Shown: positions 30,429-45,689 of the stretch, piece by piece | Position numbering within the stretch: the first letter of the stretch is position 1 | How the letters are laid out: each line of letters begins with the position of its first letter | DNA from: Paraburkholderia dilworthii | Lineage (GTDB): Bacteria > Pseudomonadota > Gammaproteobacteria > Burkholderiales > Burkholderiaceae | DNA length: 64,000 bases | Direction: 5' to 3' | Assembly: GCF_000472525.1 (NCBI RefSeq) | Contig: NZ_AWZT01000007.1 | Span: 148,148 to 212,147 of the forward strand | The notes under the pieces: generated by a model | What the model was told of the DNA's origin: nothing | The model's database searches: none | What the model saw: only the letters and a program-made list of their open reading frames with translations | Program-made: the position numbers and the translations under genes

Positions 30429-30860
30429 TCAGTGTCCGGGCTTCTTGTCTTTCGCTGCCTTGCCGCCGCGCTTGCGCTCAGGCTTTGTTCGCGACTCCGG
30501 ATTCGGCACCACATGCAGCGGTGCAGCCGACACCTCGCCGCGAGTCGACGTCGTAGCCGAAGACGCGTTCGCCGCCGGCAACGGCGCATTCGGCGAAACG
30601 AACTGCACGAACACTTCGCCGTCCTTGACCATGCCCATTTCGTAGCGGGCACGCTCTTCGACGGCAGCGGTGCCGTTCTGCAAGTCCTGCACCTCGCCCT
30701 GAATTCGCTCGTTACGCAGTTTCGCGTCGGCGTTCTTTTGCATCTGCTGCGCGAGTTGCTGCTGCAGCTCGTGCACGCGCAGCCAGCCGCCGTGGCCCCA
30801 CCAGAGCGGATACTGGATCAACGCCAGCAGAACGATCAGTACAGCAGTGACGAGCCGCAT
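30429..30860 (-). CDS. ftsB: Cell division protein FtsB
   Basis: Bitopic divisome protein that forms a complex with FtsL and FtsQ. The 143-residue product has one N-terminal membrane segment (about 4-22), a coiled coil ([21 protein letters not shown] region), the conserved [18 protein letters not shown] block, and a C-terminal Lys/Arg-rich tail ([18 protein letters not shown]). It lies just after eno, the conserved eno-ftsB arrangement. Confidence 0.94.
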   Translation of the reverse strand: MRLVTAVLIVLLALIQYPLWWGHGGWLRVHELQQQLAQQMQKNADAKLRNERIQGEVQDLQNGTAAVEERARYEMGMVKDGEVFVQFVSPNAPLPAANASSATTSTRGEVSAAPLHVVPNPESRTKPERKRGGKAAKDKKPGH

Positions 30861-30976
30861 GAAGTAAGCACAATAAATACGCGCCGCCCTGCGCTATACG
30901 CAGGGCGGCGAGGTCAATCAGAGACGAAGAAAAACCGGCTCATCGGTCAGCGCGGGAAACAGTCCACTCACAACCA

Positions 30977-32382
<1,406 letters not shown>

Positions 32383-32520
32383 GCCCATGCCCATGCCAAG
32401 CACGGTCTCCCGACAGACAACCTACGCGCCGATACGTTCGACGACCATTGTGCGCATCCGCCACGTGCGCACTTTACCGGGCGGCCCAAGACGCAAGCCG
32501 ACACGCGGCGAACGCGTGAA

Positions 32521-35971
<3,451 letters not shown>

Positions 35972-36213
35972 CTGCGGCTATCTCCGTTCTGTTTTTTTGC
36001 ACGGCGGGTGAGGTCTGGCGGTTCTCGCGGGATGTGCGTGGTGCTGTGACGCTGGGTGATGCCGTGCGGAATGCTACGTCGTGACGTTTGCAGTGCAGTT
36101 TCCGTTAGCAAGGCCGCCCGCTTTGGCCGCATGCTTTTCTGCGTTGCTCTTATGTGGTGCTATGCGTTGCTTTTTTCGGTTCCCCATGCCCGCGGCCGCA
36201 ATCTGCAATCGGT

Positions 36214-38961
36214 TCAACGATCCATCCAGTAACGTCGGTGCGTGTCGCGATAACGCTCGATCGTGAGTGCGGCATCGGGCGCATGCGGGCCCCGTCGCGC
36301 TGCAAAGTCCGGATCGATGAGAACGCGCACTGCGCCGTCCGTATCGCTGCGTCCGAGTTGGATATGCCGCGCCGAATAACGCGCCAGCACGCCCGCACTG
36401 GGATGATGAAACCGGTTGCGATAGCCTACCTGAAATAGCGCGACGAGCGGGTCGATAGAATCGAGGAACGGTTCGGTCGACGACGTCTTGCTGCCATGAT
36501 GCGGGACCACGAGCACCTGAGCGCGCAGCATCTCGCGATCGCGCGACAACAGGATGCGCTCGGCCGGCGCCTCGATGTCGGCGGTCAATAGCGCTGCAAG
36601 GCCTGTGCCTTGCGCTTGCTGTTGCGATCGGCTGTCGGCCGTGTCGTTCGGTTTGCCCTGTCGAGCGCGATCCGCCGTGTCGTGCGATCCGCTGTCCGCC
36701 GTTTGATCCGCTGTTCCGTTGGACCCGTCGTCCGCCCCACTCCGCTCATCCGACGCCGAAACCGCACCCGGCAACGTGCTCACCCGCAGCACGCAGCAAT
36801 GGGCATTCGGCTTGCCTTGCAGCGGCCCCGCGTCGGGCCAGAGCATCGAGAATTCGACGCCGTCCCACTGCCAGCGCTGTCCCGCCGCGCATGGCAGCGT
36901 CTGCGCGCCGCGTTGCCGCGCATTCGCCCATAGCGCATTGGCCGGCGCGAGAGCCGCGACCATCTGACGGACTTCGATTGCATCCAGCACGGCCGGAGCG
37001 CCGCCAGAGTGGTCCGAATCGGCGTGGCTCACGATCAGCGTATCCAGAACGTTCACGCCGTGCGCCTGCAGATATGGCACGACGATCCTCTCGCCCGCGT
37101 GCGTGGACTCGGGGCCCGGCCCCGTGTCGAACAGCAGCACATGATGCGTCGTCTCGACCAGCACCGACGTGCCCTGCCCAACGTCCAGCGCGGTCAGCCG
37201 GAAGCTGCCATGCGGCGGCCCGGACGGCGCTGGCGCGAGCAGCGGCAACCACGTGAGCGGCGCCGCCCAGCGCAGCGGCCAGCCGCGCGGCGCGAGACAC
37301 CAGAGCACGCCCGCCGCTGCGGCGGCGAGCGTCCATCCATCCGGCTGCGGCAACCACCAGAGCGCCCACCGAGGCCCGGACAGCCACTGCAATCCGCCAG
37401 TCATCACGTCGAGCAATGCATGCGCGGTGCGCAGCGCGTAAGCATCGAGCGGCGCAGGCAACGCGACGCCTGCCAGCACTGACGGCGTGACGAGCAGGCT
37501 TACCCACGGAATCGCGAACGCGTTCGCGAGCGGCCCGATCAGTGGAATCTGTGCGAACCAGTAGACGGTCAGCGGCGCAAGCGCGACGGTGACAGCAAAC
37601 TGGACGTGCGCGGCGCCGCGCAGCCTTCCACCGAAAGCGCGAATGCGGCGGACCGCGGTGGCGCGCAGACGCGGCAATCGGCCGGGCGCGCCCCCGCTTT
37701 CGTCCGTCTTGTGCGTATGCTGTTCGCGATTCCGCACCCGGGGCCGCCCTGAGGTGGCGAACAGAATCGCCGCCACCGCGCAGAACGACAACCAGAATCC
37801 CGCCGACACGACCGCCCACGGATCGATCAATAGCACGAGCCCGAGCGCCCACGTGAGCACGCCCGAGCGCGGCACATTGCGCCCGCTCACGTAGGCGAGC
37901 GCAATGACGCCTGCCATCCACAGCGCGCGTTGCGCAGGCACGTTGAAGCCGGCCAACGCAGCATGCAACGCGGCGAAGAGCGCGCCGCCGGTCACCGCGA
38001 TGATTTGCGCGGGAAGCCACAGCGGCCAGTTGCGGCCGACCCATCCGGAGCGTCGCCAGAATGCACCGGAAAGCCAGGCCGCGAGTCCCGCGGCAAAGCC
38101 GATATGCAACCCCGAAATCGCCACCAGATGGCTCGTGCCGCTGGCCCGCATCAACTGCCAGTCGGTAGCGCTGATTTCGTCCTGTGCGCCAATCGCCAGT
38201 GCGACGACGATGCCGCGATGCGGCGCGCCGGCGAGCACCGCGTCGATCCGCGCACGCAGCGCCGCGCGCCAGCGGTCCACCGTCACACGGACGCCGCGCG
38301 CATCCGGGTGCAACCGCACCCCCAGCGCCGCTGCGCTCACATAGCCGATGGCTCGCACGTTGCGCGCAAGCAAGGTGGCTTCAGCGTCACGCACGCCAAA
38401 GTTTGCATTGCCGTGCGGCCGTTTGAGACGCACACGCAGACGCCAGCGTTCGCCCGCTTGAAGCGGCGGCGGCGCTTCGTCAGCGATCCATGACAGTTGA
38501 ACGACGCGCGGAAACCTGACCGGTTCGGCCGACGGCGATTCGACGGCAAGCGCGTCCGCCGACTCCACATCGAACAGAAAACGCACGCCCTTGTCGTCGC
38601 GCGCGGGCAGTCCTTTGATGCTGCCAATCACGTCGATGTCGCGGCCTTCCCACGCGAGCGGCAGGCTCGCCGCAAGCCGTGTTTCGGCACGCCACGCCGC
38701 ATAGCCAAAGCCTGCGCAGAACGCAGCGCACGAGAGCGCACTCCAGCCGGCGAACGAGCGCAAGCGGCGAAGCGGCTCGTGCAAATGCGCGGCGCGCTCG
38801 CGGTCCTCCAGATGAGAACGTCCCCGCAAGCCCCACGCTGCCGCAACCGACGCCGCGCAAGCCAACGACACCACCGCGCACCAGCCGCCCCAGCCGGGCA
38901 GCGCCGCCTGCCGCTGAAGCCAGACGACGCCCAACGCAAATCCACACCACCATGCACGCAT
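36214..38961 (-). CDS. comEC: ComEC/Rec2-type competence protein
   Basis: Inner-membrane channel for DNA uptake. With ATG at 38961 (GGAGGG just upstream; GTG at 38979 is the alternative) the product is 915 residues: N-terminal DUF4131/OB part with membrane helices, the central ComEC membrane domain (IVVALAIGAQDEISATDW, TSHLVAISGLHIGF), and a C-terminal metallo-beta-lactamase domain (VGQGTSVLVET, VSHADSDHSGG). Within the MBL domain a low-complexity insertion of TAD/DTAD-like repeats (about residues 740-785) separates the DCCVLRV-type strand from TADIEAPAE. The domain is otherwise intact. Confidence 0.94.
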   Translation of the reverse strand: MRAWWCGFALGVVWLQRQAALPGWGGWCAVVSLACAASVAAAWGLRGRSHLEDRERAAHLHEPLRRLRSFAGWSALSCAAFCAGFGYAAWRAETRLAASLPLAWEGRDIDVIGSIKGLPARDDKGVRFLFDVESADALAVESPSAEPVRFPRVVQLSWIADEAPPPLQAGERWRLRVRLKRPHGNANFGVRDAEATLLARNVRAIGYVSAAALGVRLHPDARGVRVTVDRWRAALRARIDAVLAGAPHRGIVVALAIGAQDEISATDWQLMRASGTSHLVAISGLHIGFAAGLAAWLSGAFWRRSGWVGRNWPLWLPAQIIAVTGGALFAALHAALAGFNVPAQRALWMAGVIALAYVSGRNVPRSGVLTWALGLVLLIDPWAVVSAGFWLSFCAVAAILFATSGRPRVRNREQHTHKTDESGGAPGRLPRLRATAVRRIRAFGGRLRGAAHVQFAVTVALAPLTVYWFAQIPLIGPLANAFAIPWVSLLVTPSVLAGVALPAPLDAYALRTAHALLDVMTGGLQWLSGPRWALWWLPQPDGWTLAAAAAGVLWCLAPRGWPLRWAAPLTWLPLLAPAPSGPPHGSFRLTALDVGQGTSVLVETTHHVLLFDTGPGPESTHAGERIVVPYLQAHGVNVLDTLIVSHADSDHSGGAPAVLDAIEVRQMVAALAPANALWANARQRGAQTLPCAAGQRWQWDGVEFSMLWPDAGPLQGKPNAHCCVLRVSTLPGAVSASDERSGADDGSNGTADQTADSGSHDTADRARQGKPNDTADSRSQQQAQGTGLAALLTADIEAPAERILLSRDREMLRAQVLVVPHHGSKTSSTEPFLDSIDPLVALFQVGYRNRFHHPSAGVLARYSARHIQLGRSDTDGAVRVLIDPDFAARRGPHAPDAALTIERYRDTHRRYWMDR
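36605..36735 (-). repeat. Degenerate repeats inside comEC
   Basis: Imperfect tandem units related to GACACGGC(G/C)GA(T/C) and GGATCGCA recur on the coding strand, giving DQTADSGSHDTADR and NDTADSRSQQQ in the protein. All in frame, so the gene stays open. Confidence 0.6.
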
Positions 38962-39097
38962 CCGCCCTCCGCCCGCCACTGGCTATGCGCCGGACGAGAC
39001 GTCGGACAGCCGCGCGGCGCGGGGCGCGCAGGGCGTCAGTAAGCCGCCGGACGTGGGTCTCGCCCGGCGCGAACCACTCGTAAATCAATGAGGTTGA

Positions 39098-39886
39098 TTA
39101 TGCAGATGAAAGCGCGAGCCGCGGCAGCGCGGCGAGCGCGTTAGCCGTTGTGCCTAGGGCGGCTTCGTTGACGGCCATGCCCCGCAATTGCGCGAGGCCC
39201 GCGCCGATGCCGGGAATCTGCTCGGGCGAGTTGCGCTGCTTATAGATCCACGACGGCGCAATATCCGGCGCGTCGGTTTCGACCACGAGCGCCTCGAACG
39301 GTAGCTGTTCGGCAAGCCGGCGAATCTGCCGCGCGCGCTCGAAAGTCAGATTGCCGCCGAAGCCCAGATGAATGCCCTGGTCGATATACGCCTGCGCCTG
39401 TTGGAAGCTGCCGTTGAATGCGTGCGCGATGCCGCGGTGAATCTGATGTCGGCGCAATCCTTTGATGACCTGGTCCTGCGATTTGCGCACATGGCAAATC
39501 ACGGGCAAATCGAATTCGCGCGCAATCTGAAGCTGGCCGTTGTAGAAGAATTGCTGGCGAGCGTCGTCGAGGCCGTCCACGAAATAATCCAGGCCAATTT
39601 CGCCGATGCCGATAAAGCGCGGGTCGTCGAGGCTCGCCTCGATTTCCGCGCGCAGCAGTTCAAGGTCGCGTTCCTCTGCGGATGGTGTGAAGAGCGGATG
39701 AATGCCCAGTGCGTACGCGCCGCCGTCGAAACGGTGCGCCAGTTCGCGCACAGCCGCGAAGTTCTGCCGGCCGATGGCCGGAATCACGATACGCGCCACG
39801 CCCGCGCTCTTCGCCGCCGCCGCAACGTGCTCGCGGTCGGCGTCGAATTCGGAAGCGTCGAGATGGCAGTGCGTATCGATCCACAT
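39098..39886 (-). CDS. TatD family hydrolase
   Basis: A 262-residue TIM-barrel metal-dependent hydrolase starting MWIDTHCHLDASEFD, with GIHPL, GEIGLDYF, VICHVRKS and ETDAPDIAP motifs of the TatD/YcfH family, which are DNases or related deoxyribonuclease-like enzymes. ATG at 39886 is chosen because the in-frame upstream extension to 39961 is not family-like. It follows lolD and precedes comEC on the same strand, as is common in proteobacteria. Confidence 0.93.
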   Translation of the reverse strand: MWIDTHCHLDASEFDADREHVAAAAKSAGVARIVIPAIGRQNFAAVRELAHRFDGGAYALGIHPLFTPSAEERDLELLRAEIEASLDDPRFIGIGEIGLDYFVDGLDDARQQFFYNGQLQIAREFDLPVICHVRKSQDQVIKGLRRHQIHRGIAHAFNGSFQQAQAYIDQGIHLGFGGNLTFERARQIRRLAEQLPFEALVVETDAPDIAPSWIYKQRNSPEQIPGIGAGLAQLRGMAVNEAALGTTANALAALPRLALSSA

Positions 39887-39980
39887 GACTTGCCTCGCTA
39901 ACGGAGCGGATTGAGCGGCCCGCATCGGTGTTCGCGACGCGGCCCGCGTCGAGCGTTGCAAGCCCTGTGCCGCCTCGCCG

Positions 39981-40724
39981 TCACACCGGGACCGGCGGCT
40001 CTTCGTGCAAAACGCCTTCGCGCAGCCGCATGATGCGATCGCACCGCCCCGCCAGTTCGGGGTCGTGCGTGACGATCACAAAACTCGTCTCCAGCGTGCG
40101 CGACAGTTCGAGCATCAGGTTGAAGACGGTGTCGGCGGTGCCCCCGTCCAAGTTGCCGGTCGGTTCGTCGGCGAGCACGCATGCCGGCCTCGTGACCAGC
40201 GCCCGCGCGATCGCCACACGCTGACGCTCGCCGCCCGACAGCTCGCCCGGCCGATGTTTCGCGCGATGCGCCATGCCGACCCGCTCCAGTACCGCGAACG
40301 CCTCGCGGCGCGACGCCTCGGTCGTCATGCGGCGAATCCGCAGCGGCATCGCGACGTTATCGAGCGCGGAAAATTCCGGCAGCAGATGATGAAACTGATA
40401 CACGAAACCGAGCGCTCGATTGCGCAAGTCGTTGCGTTCGCGCTCGGAGAGCTTCGTGAACGGCTTGCCCATCACCGAGACGTGGCCCGCGCTCGGATCG
40501 TCGAGGCCGCCGAGCACATGCAACAGCGTGCTCTTGCCCGAACCCGATGCGCCGACAATCGCGAGTTTCTCGCCGCGCCGAACGTTCAGTTCAGTGTTGT
40601 TGAGCACCTGCACATTCAAACCGCCCTGCACGAAGGACTTCGAAATGCCGGTCGCTTCCAGCACATAGGGATGCGGCGCGATTTCCTGAGCGGTCATGGG
40701 TAAAGTTGCGGAACGGTCATTCAT
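39981..40724 (-). CDS. lolD: Lipoprotein-releasing ABC transporter ATPase LolD
   Basis: ATPase that powers extraction of outer-membrane lipoproteins from the inner membrane to LolA. The 247-residue product has Walker [10 protein letters not shown], the LSGGERQR signature, Walker B VLADEPTG and the VTHD switch. Its ATG at 40724 lies within the last codons of lolC (8-bp overlap), so translation is coupled; ATG at 40697 is an alternative start. Confidence 0.96.
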   Translation of the reverse strand: MNDRSATLPMTAQEIAPHPYVLEATGISKSFVQGGLNVQVLNNTELNVRRGEKLAIVGASGSGKSTLLHVLGGLDDPSAGHVSVMGKPFTKLSERERNDLRNRALGFVYQFHHLLPEFSALDNVAMPLRIRRMTTEASRREAFAVLERVGMAHRAKHRPGELSGGERQRVAIARALVTRPACVLADEPTGNLDGGTADTVFNLMLELSRTLETSFVIVTHDPELAGRCDRIMRLREGVLHEEPPVPV

Positions 40725-41970
40725 AGCGCAGCGCCTCCGCGGGACGGACCTTGGCACCGCGCCAGCTCGGATAAAGCGTCGCCACGGCCGACATCGCGAA
40801 TGCGATGATGCCGATTCGCGCGACGTCGGCGGGAATCAGTTCGGACGGCAGTTCGCTGATGAAATACACCGACGGCGGCAGGAACTGCACACCGATCATA
40901 TGTTCGATCATCGGCACGAGCCACGGGATGCTCCACGCGATCAGGCAACCGAGCGCCACGCCGGTTGCCGTGCCGATAAAGCCGATCGTCACGCCCTGCA
41001 CGACGAAAATTTTCATGATCGAGCCAGGCTGCGCGCCGAGCGTGCGCAGAATCGCGATGTCGGCCTGCTTGTTGGTCACGGTCATTACGAGCGACGACAC
41101 CAGATTGAACGCCGCGACCGCGATGATCAGCGTAAGGATGATGAACATCATGCGTTTTTCGATCTGCACGGCCGAGAACCAGGTCTTGTTCTGCTGCGTC
41201 CAGTCGCGGATGTACAGGTCGCCCGACAGGCTGCGCGCAAGCTGATGCGCAACTTCGGGCGCGCGCTGCATGTCGGTCAGGCGCAGCCGCACGCCGGTCG
41301 GCGCGGGCAGCCGGAACAGCGCCTGCGCGTCCTTGATGTTGATCAGTGCGAGCGTGCTGTCGTACTCGTAATGCCCCGACTCGAAGATGCCCACCACCGT
41401 GAACTGCTTCAGGCGCGGCAGCATGCCGGCCGGCGTGATGGTGCCTTCGGGCGCAACCAGCGTGATCTTGTCGTTGACCGCCACGCCGAGGTTGGTTGCG
41501 AGGTCCGCCCCCAGCACGATGCCGAAGTCGCCCGGCACGAGATCGGTCAGCTTGCCGCCTTTCATCTCCTTACCGATGTCGGATACCTGCGGTTCTAGCG
41601 TCGGCTCGACGCCGCGCAACGCGACACCGCTCACGGCGTCCTGACGTGTGAGCAGCGCCTGCGCTTCGACATAGGGCGCCGCGCCGATCACTTCCTTGTT
41701 CTGACGCGCTTCCTGGGCCGTGAGCTGCCAGTTAGGCATCGAGCCGGTCGGGGAAAAGATTTCGACGTGCGCGAGCACCGACAGCATCCGGTCGCGCACT
41801 TCTTTCTGGAAGCCGTTCATGACCGACAGCACGACGATCAGCGCGGCCACGCCGAGCGCGATGCCCGACATCGAAACCAGTGCGATGAAGGAGATGAAGC
41901 CGTTGCCGGTCGTGCGTTTGCCGGCGCGGGTGTAGCGCCAGCCTATTTGCCATTCGTAGGGAAATTTCAA
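40717..41970 (-). CDS. lolC: Lipoprotein-releasing ABC transporter permease LolC/LolE
   Basis: Membrane permease of the lipoprotein release complex. The 417-residue protein has an N-terminal membrane segment after the conserved [15 protein letters not shown] start, a large periplasmic MacB-like domain and three C-terminal membrane segments ([18 protein letters not shown] region; [17 protein letters not shown]). The TTG start at 41970 is supported by AAGGA six bases upstream. Only one permease gene is present beside lolD, not a lolC-lolE pair. Confidence 0.95.
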   Translation of the reverse strand: MKFPYEWQIGWRYTRAGKRTTGNGFISFIALVSMSGIALGVAALIVVLSVMNGFQKEVRDRMLSVLAHVEIFSPTGSMPNWQLTAQEARQNKEVIGAAPYVEAQALLTRQDAVSGVALRGVEPTLEPQVSDIGKEMKGGKLTDLVPGDFGIVLGADLATNLGVAVNDKITLVAPEGTITPAGMLPRLKQFTVVGIFESGHYEYDSTLALINIKDAQALFRLPAPTGVRLRLTDMQRAPEVAHQLARSLSGDLYIRDWTQQNKTWFSAVQIEKRMMFIILTLIIAVAAFNLVSSLVMTVTNKQADIAILRTLGAQPGSIMKIFVVQGVTIGFIGTATGVALGCLIAWSIPWLVPMIEHMIGVQFLPPSVYFISELPSELIPADVARIGIIAFAMSAVATLYPSWRGAKVRPAEALRYE

Positions 41971-42270
41971 GCGAGTCCTTTTCTGCGTTCTTCGGCTACT
42001 CTCGGCCGCCGTGCGGCGCTGTTGCGTGCCGGTGCGTCCGCAGTTGCGTCTGCATTCGCGTCGCGAGCGCGGCCCGAGTGTCCTGATCATTGGTGTCGCG
42101 GCAATCCGGATGGTTCCGGTCTGACCTTGCAGCGCAAACCCGCCCGGTATTGCCGATGCCGCCACCGTCAACCAAGCGCGAAGTTTGCCATACAATGCCG
42201 CGCTGCCGCGCAATGGAGGCTGTCCGGGGGCTTTGCAAGGACCGCCCGGAGTGCTGGGTTCCGGGTTCGA

Positions 42271-42310
42271 ATTGCCGGATTGCCGGATTGCCGGATTGCC
42301 GGATTGCCGG
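42271..42310. repeat. 8-bp tandem repeat, five copies
   Basis: Five exact copies of ATTGCCGG, directly followed by a 9-bp repeat of related sequence. Confidence 0.95.
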
Positions 42311-42364
42311 GTTTGCCGGGTTTGCCGGGTTTGCCGGGTTTGCCGGGTTTGCCGGGTTTGCCGG
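42311..42364. repeat. 9-bp tandem repeat, six copies
   Basis: Six exact copies of GTTTGCCGG, abutting the ATTGCCGG array. The two units share TTGCCGG, so one array probably arose from the other by insertion of one base and slippage. Confidence 0.95.
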
Positions 42365-42550
42365 TTGCGGTTGCAGGACCGCTTGGTTCCAGGACCAGTT
42401 GATTCCTGGACCGCTTCGTTGCCGAGCCGCTTGGCGCCAGGCACACACGCCCGCCGGGCCTTGCCACGGCCGCCCCGCGCAATATCGATGCGCGCAACCG
42501 CACGCACCCATCGAAAGCGCCGCGCGCTTTGCCCTACAATGCGCAGCATC

Positions 42551-43780
42551 ATGCACGCCGACCGCCTTCATCTTCTGCTTCCATTCGCGCTGCCCGCCGC
42601 AGCCGACGCCTCCACTGCCCTGCACGACATCCGGAGCCCGGCGCTCGACCGGCTGGTCGCCCGCGCGACGCTCGTGGAGCGCGTGATCGGCGAGGACTTC
42701 CAGCGCACCCTGCCGCACGAGCGCTGGATCGCGCGTCAGTTCGGCGTCTTGACCACTGGCATGACAAGCCCGACAAGCCCGACAGGCGCAACGAATGCGA
42801 GCTACCCGAGCGACTCAACCGGCGCGGCAACCGCCGACGAAGCGCCGCTCGCGCCCTACATGCTGCGTGCCGACGGCGGCGAGCCTGGCGACGCGACGTG
42901 GGCGTGCGTGCAGCCAGTGCACGTGCGCATCGCGCATGACCACCTGGTGCTGATCGATCCGGCATCGCTCGAACTGTCCGATGAAGAGGCGAGCGCGCTG
43001 CTCGCCGTGGCCCGCCCGCTGATCGAGGAACTCGGCGTGCGCATCGAAGCGCCGAAACCCGCGCGCTGGTATCTGTCGGGAGACGGCTTCGGCACGCTCG
43101 CCGGCGCATCGCCGCTGCGCGCGAGCGGCCGCAACATCGAAATCTGGCTGCCGCACGAAGCGCATTCCGGCGAGCGTTCGCGTGCGTGGATGAAGTTGCA
43201 GAATGAAGTGCAGATGGCCTGGTTCGAGCATCCCGTGAACGAAGCGCGCGAGGCGCGCGGTCTGCCCGCCGTCAATTCGATCTGGTTTCATGCGCAAGGC
43301 GCGGCGCGGCCGGTGCAAAGTCCCTTCGCGCGCGTTTTCTCGGACGCCGCCGCGACGCGCGGCCTCGCAATGACAGCCGGCGTGCCCGTCGGCGCGCCGC
43401 CCGCTTCGTTCGCGGCGCTGTTTTCGCTGGCAGACCGCCCGGGCGAAAACGTGAGCGGTGCAACGGCAAACCACTCGATCGGCCGCGCGAATAACAAGCA
43501 AGCCAACGCTACGAGCCACGCGCTAAACACCATGCTGGTCGAACTCGACCCATTTTCCGCGCCGTACATCGAACAGGACTGGGCGCGCTGGAACACGGCC
43601 TTCGCGGCACTGCAAGGCGACTGGCTCGAACCGGCGCTCGAAGCGCTGCAATCCGGTGCGCTTGCCGAACTCGGCCTGACCTTGTGCGGCGACACGGGCT
43701 CGGTCACGCTCAGCATCACGCGCGGCGATTTGCGCAAATTCTGGCGACGGCGCGTGCTCGCCTCGCTCTTCATCGAATGA
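42551..43780 (+). CDS. RpfE-type conserved protein of unknown function
   Basis: A 409-residue soluble protein without a recognisable motif beyond regularly spaced Trp/Leu and an acidic character; in Burkholderia it has been labelled an RpfE-type regulator (after the Xanthomonas rpf cluster, where a like gene lies next to recJ, prfB and lysS) and sometimes a phosphoglycerate mutase-like protein. The same four-gene order occurs here. ATG at 42551 is chosen; a TACAAT lies only 11 bp upstream, so the leader would be very short. The stop is followed 38 bp later by recJ. Function unknown. Confidence 0.85.
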   Translation: MHADRLHLLLPFALPAAADASTALHDIRSPALDRLVARATLVERVIGEDFQRTLPHERWIARQFGVLTTGMTSPTSPTGATNASYPSDSTGAATADEAPLAPYMLRADGGEPGDATWACVQPVHVRIAHDHLVLIDPASLELSDEEASALLAVARPLIEELGVRIEAPKPARWYLSGDGFGTLAGASPLRASGRNIEIWLPHEAHSGERSRAWMKLQNEVQMAWFEHPVNEAREARGLPAVNSIWFHAQGAARPVQSPFARVFSDAAATRGLAMTAGVPVGAPPASFAALFSLADRPGENVSGATANHSIGRANNKQANATSHALNTMLVELDPFSAPYIEQDWARWNTAFAALQGDWLEPALEALQSGALAELGLTLCGDTGSVTLSITRGDLRKFWRRRVLASLFIE

Positions 43781-43817
43781 TCGATTGCATGACCGACCCT
43801 ACGGACGGCCTTTCAGA

Positions 43818-45524
43818 ATGACCCGAATCGTTACGCGCGCCTGTTCTCCTGTCGACGCCGAAATTCTCGTGCGCCACGGCCTGCATCCGGTGCTCGCGCG
43901 CCTGTATGCCGCGCGCGGCGTCTGCCTGCCCGACGAAATCGAAACCGGCCTCGCGCGCCTCGTGCCGCCCGTCGCGCTGAAGGGCTGCGAAAACGCTGCC
44001 GTGCTGCTCGCCGACGCGATCCAGCAAAAGCGCCGCATGCTGGTCGTCGCCGATTACGATTGCGACGGCGCCACCGCCTGCGCGGTCGCCGTGCGGGGCT
44101 TGCGCATGTTCGGCGGCCAGATCGACTATCTGGTGCCGAACCGCTTTGAATACGGCTATGGCCTCACGCCGGAGATCGTCGCGCTGGCCGCGCGCAATGC
44201 GTCGGGCAAGCCGGAACTGCTGATCACGGTCGATAACGGCATTGCGAGCGTGGACGGCGTCGAAGCGGCGAATGCGCTCGGCATCGACGTGCTCGTCACC
44301 GATCATCACCTGCCCGGGGACCAGTTGCCGGCCGCACGCGCAATCGTCAATCCGAATCAGCCGGGCTGCGAGTTTCCGAGCAAGTGCATTGCGGGCGTCG
44401 GGGTGATGTTTTACGTGCTGCTCGCGTTGCGTGCCGAATTGCGCCGGCGCGGCGCGTTCGGCCACGATTTTCCGGAGCCGCGTCTGGACGGCCTGCTCGA
44501 TCTCGTCGCGCTCGGCACCGTCGCGGACGTCGTGAAACTCGACGGCAACAACCGCGTGCTGGTCGCGCAAGGTTTGCAGCGCATTCGCAAGGGAAAAATG
44601 CAGCCCGGCATCGCCGCCCTCTTTCGCGCCGCCGCGCGCGACGCCCGCAACGCGTCCGGCTTCGACCTCGGCTTCGCGCTCGGGCCGCGGCTGAACGCGG
44701 CGGGACGCCTGTCGGACATGTCGCTCGGAATCGAATGCCTGACGACTGACGACGTCGGCCGCGCATGGGAACTCGCACAGCAACTCGACACGATGAACCG
44801 CGAGCGCCGCGAGATCGAAGCCGGCATGCAGCAGCAGGCGCTCGACGACCTCTCGTTGATCGACCCCGACGGCGCGGCCACCATCACGCTGTTCAATCCG
44901 GCATGGCATCAGGGCGTGATCGGCATCGTGGCAGGACGGCTGAAGGAGAAATTCCACCGGCCCTCGTTCACCTTCGCGCTCGCCGACGACAGCGGCCAGC
45001 TCGTCAAAGGCTCGGGGCGCTCGATCGCGGGCTTTCATCTGCGCGACGCGCTCGATCTGATCTCGAAGCGCGAGCCGGGCATGATCGTCAAGTTCGGCGG
45101 CCACGCGATGGCGGCAGGCCTGACGCTCGCAACTGCCGACGTGCCGCGCTTCACGGCCGCGTTCGAAGCGGTCGGCCGCGAGTGGCTAACCGACGACGCG
45201 CTCTCGCGCACCGTCGAAACCGACGGCGAACTGGAGGACGCGTACTTCACGCCGCAGTTCGTCGAAATGCTCGACGCCGCCGTCTGGGGCCAAGGCTTCC
45301 CGGCGCCGGTGTTTTCGGGCGAATTCGACATCGCCTCGCAGGCGCTCGTGAAGGACAAGCACCTGAAGCTGCAACTCGTGCGCGGCCGCCAGCGCTTCAA
45401 CGCGATCTGGTTCAATCACACCGATACGCTGCCCGCGCGCACCACCGTCGCGTATCGGCTCGCGAGCGACACGTGGAACGGCGTCTCGCGCGTGCAGCTG
45501 ATCGTCGAGCACGCGGCGAGCTAG
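43818..45524 (+). CDS. recJ: Single-stranded-DNA-specific exonuclease RecJ
   Basis: 5'-to-3' exonuclease for recombination and mismatch repair. The 568-residue DHH/DHHA1 protein has motif [12 protein letters not shown], motif [26 protein letters not shown], the [10 protein letters not shown] block and the DHHA1 [11 protein letters not shown] end. The ATG at 43818 gives the normal length; a TTG-started form reaches 43785. It is the second gene of the rpfE-like/recJ/prfB/lysS group. Confidence 0.97.
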   Translation: MTRIVTRACSPVDAEILVRHGLHPVLARLYAARGVCLPDEIETGLARLVPPVALKGCENAAVLLADAIQQKRRMLVVADYDCDGATACAVAVRGLRMFGGQIDYLVPNRFEYGYGLTPEIVALAARNASGKPELLITVDNGIASVDGVEAANALGIDVLVTDHHLPGDQLPAARAIVNPNQPGCEFPSKCIAGVGVMFYVLLALRAELRRRGAFGHDFPEPRLDGLLDLVALGTVADVVKLDGNNRVLVAQGLQRIRKGKMQPGIAALFRAAARDARNASGFDLGFALGPRLNAAGRLSDMSLGIECLTTDDVGRAWELAQQLDTMNRERREIEAGMQQQALDDLSLIDPDGAATITLFNPAWHQGVIGIVAGRLKEKFHRPSFTFALADDSGQLVKGSGRSIAGFHLRDALDLISKREPGMIVKFGGHAMAAGLTLATADVPRFTAAFEAVGREWLTDDALSRTVETDGELEDAYFTPQFVEMLDAAVWGQGFPAPVFSGEFDIASQALVKDKHLKLQLVRGRQRFNAIWFNHTDTLPARTTVAYRLASDTWNGVSRVQLIVEHAAS

Positions 45525-45689
45525 AGCGCCCTTCAACGGCTTCCCCGACGCCGCCGCGCGAAACCTGCCGCGGCGTCGAAAATCCCCGCAAAATCAACCC
45601 CAAACACCGGCCGGATCGCCGATGCGCCTGCGGCGTGGCGCGCCGATCGGCTATAATTTCCCCTTTTTACGAAGCCACAAAAGATCGAC

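Larger units (their letters stand above)
41971..42550. other. 580-bp intergenic region between lolC and rpfE-like gene
   Basis: Holds two abutting tandem repeats (42271-42364) and two copies of a promoter-like string TTTGCC(A/C)TACAATGC, at about 42184 and 42528 on the plus strand. Long frames cross the region on both strands but are repeat-driven extensions of the flanking genes. Confidence 0.7.

Noticed and set aside
41971..42552. Upstream extension of the lolC frame through the tandem repeats
   Set aside because: Repeat-driven (QTRQTRQ) sequence; a TTG with a strong ribosome site at 41970 gives the normal LolC start.
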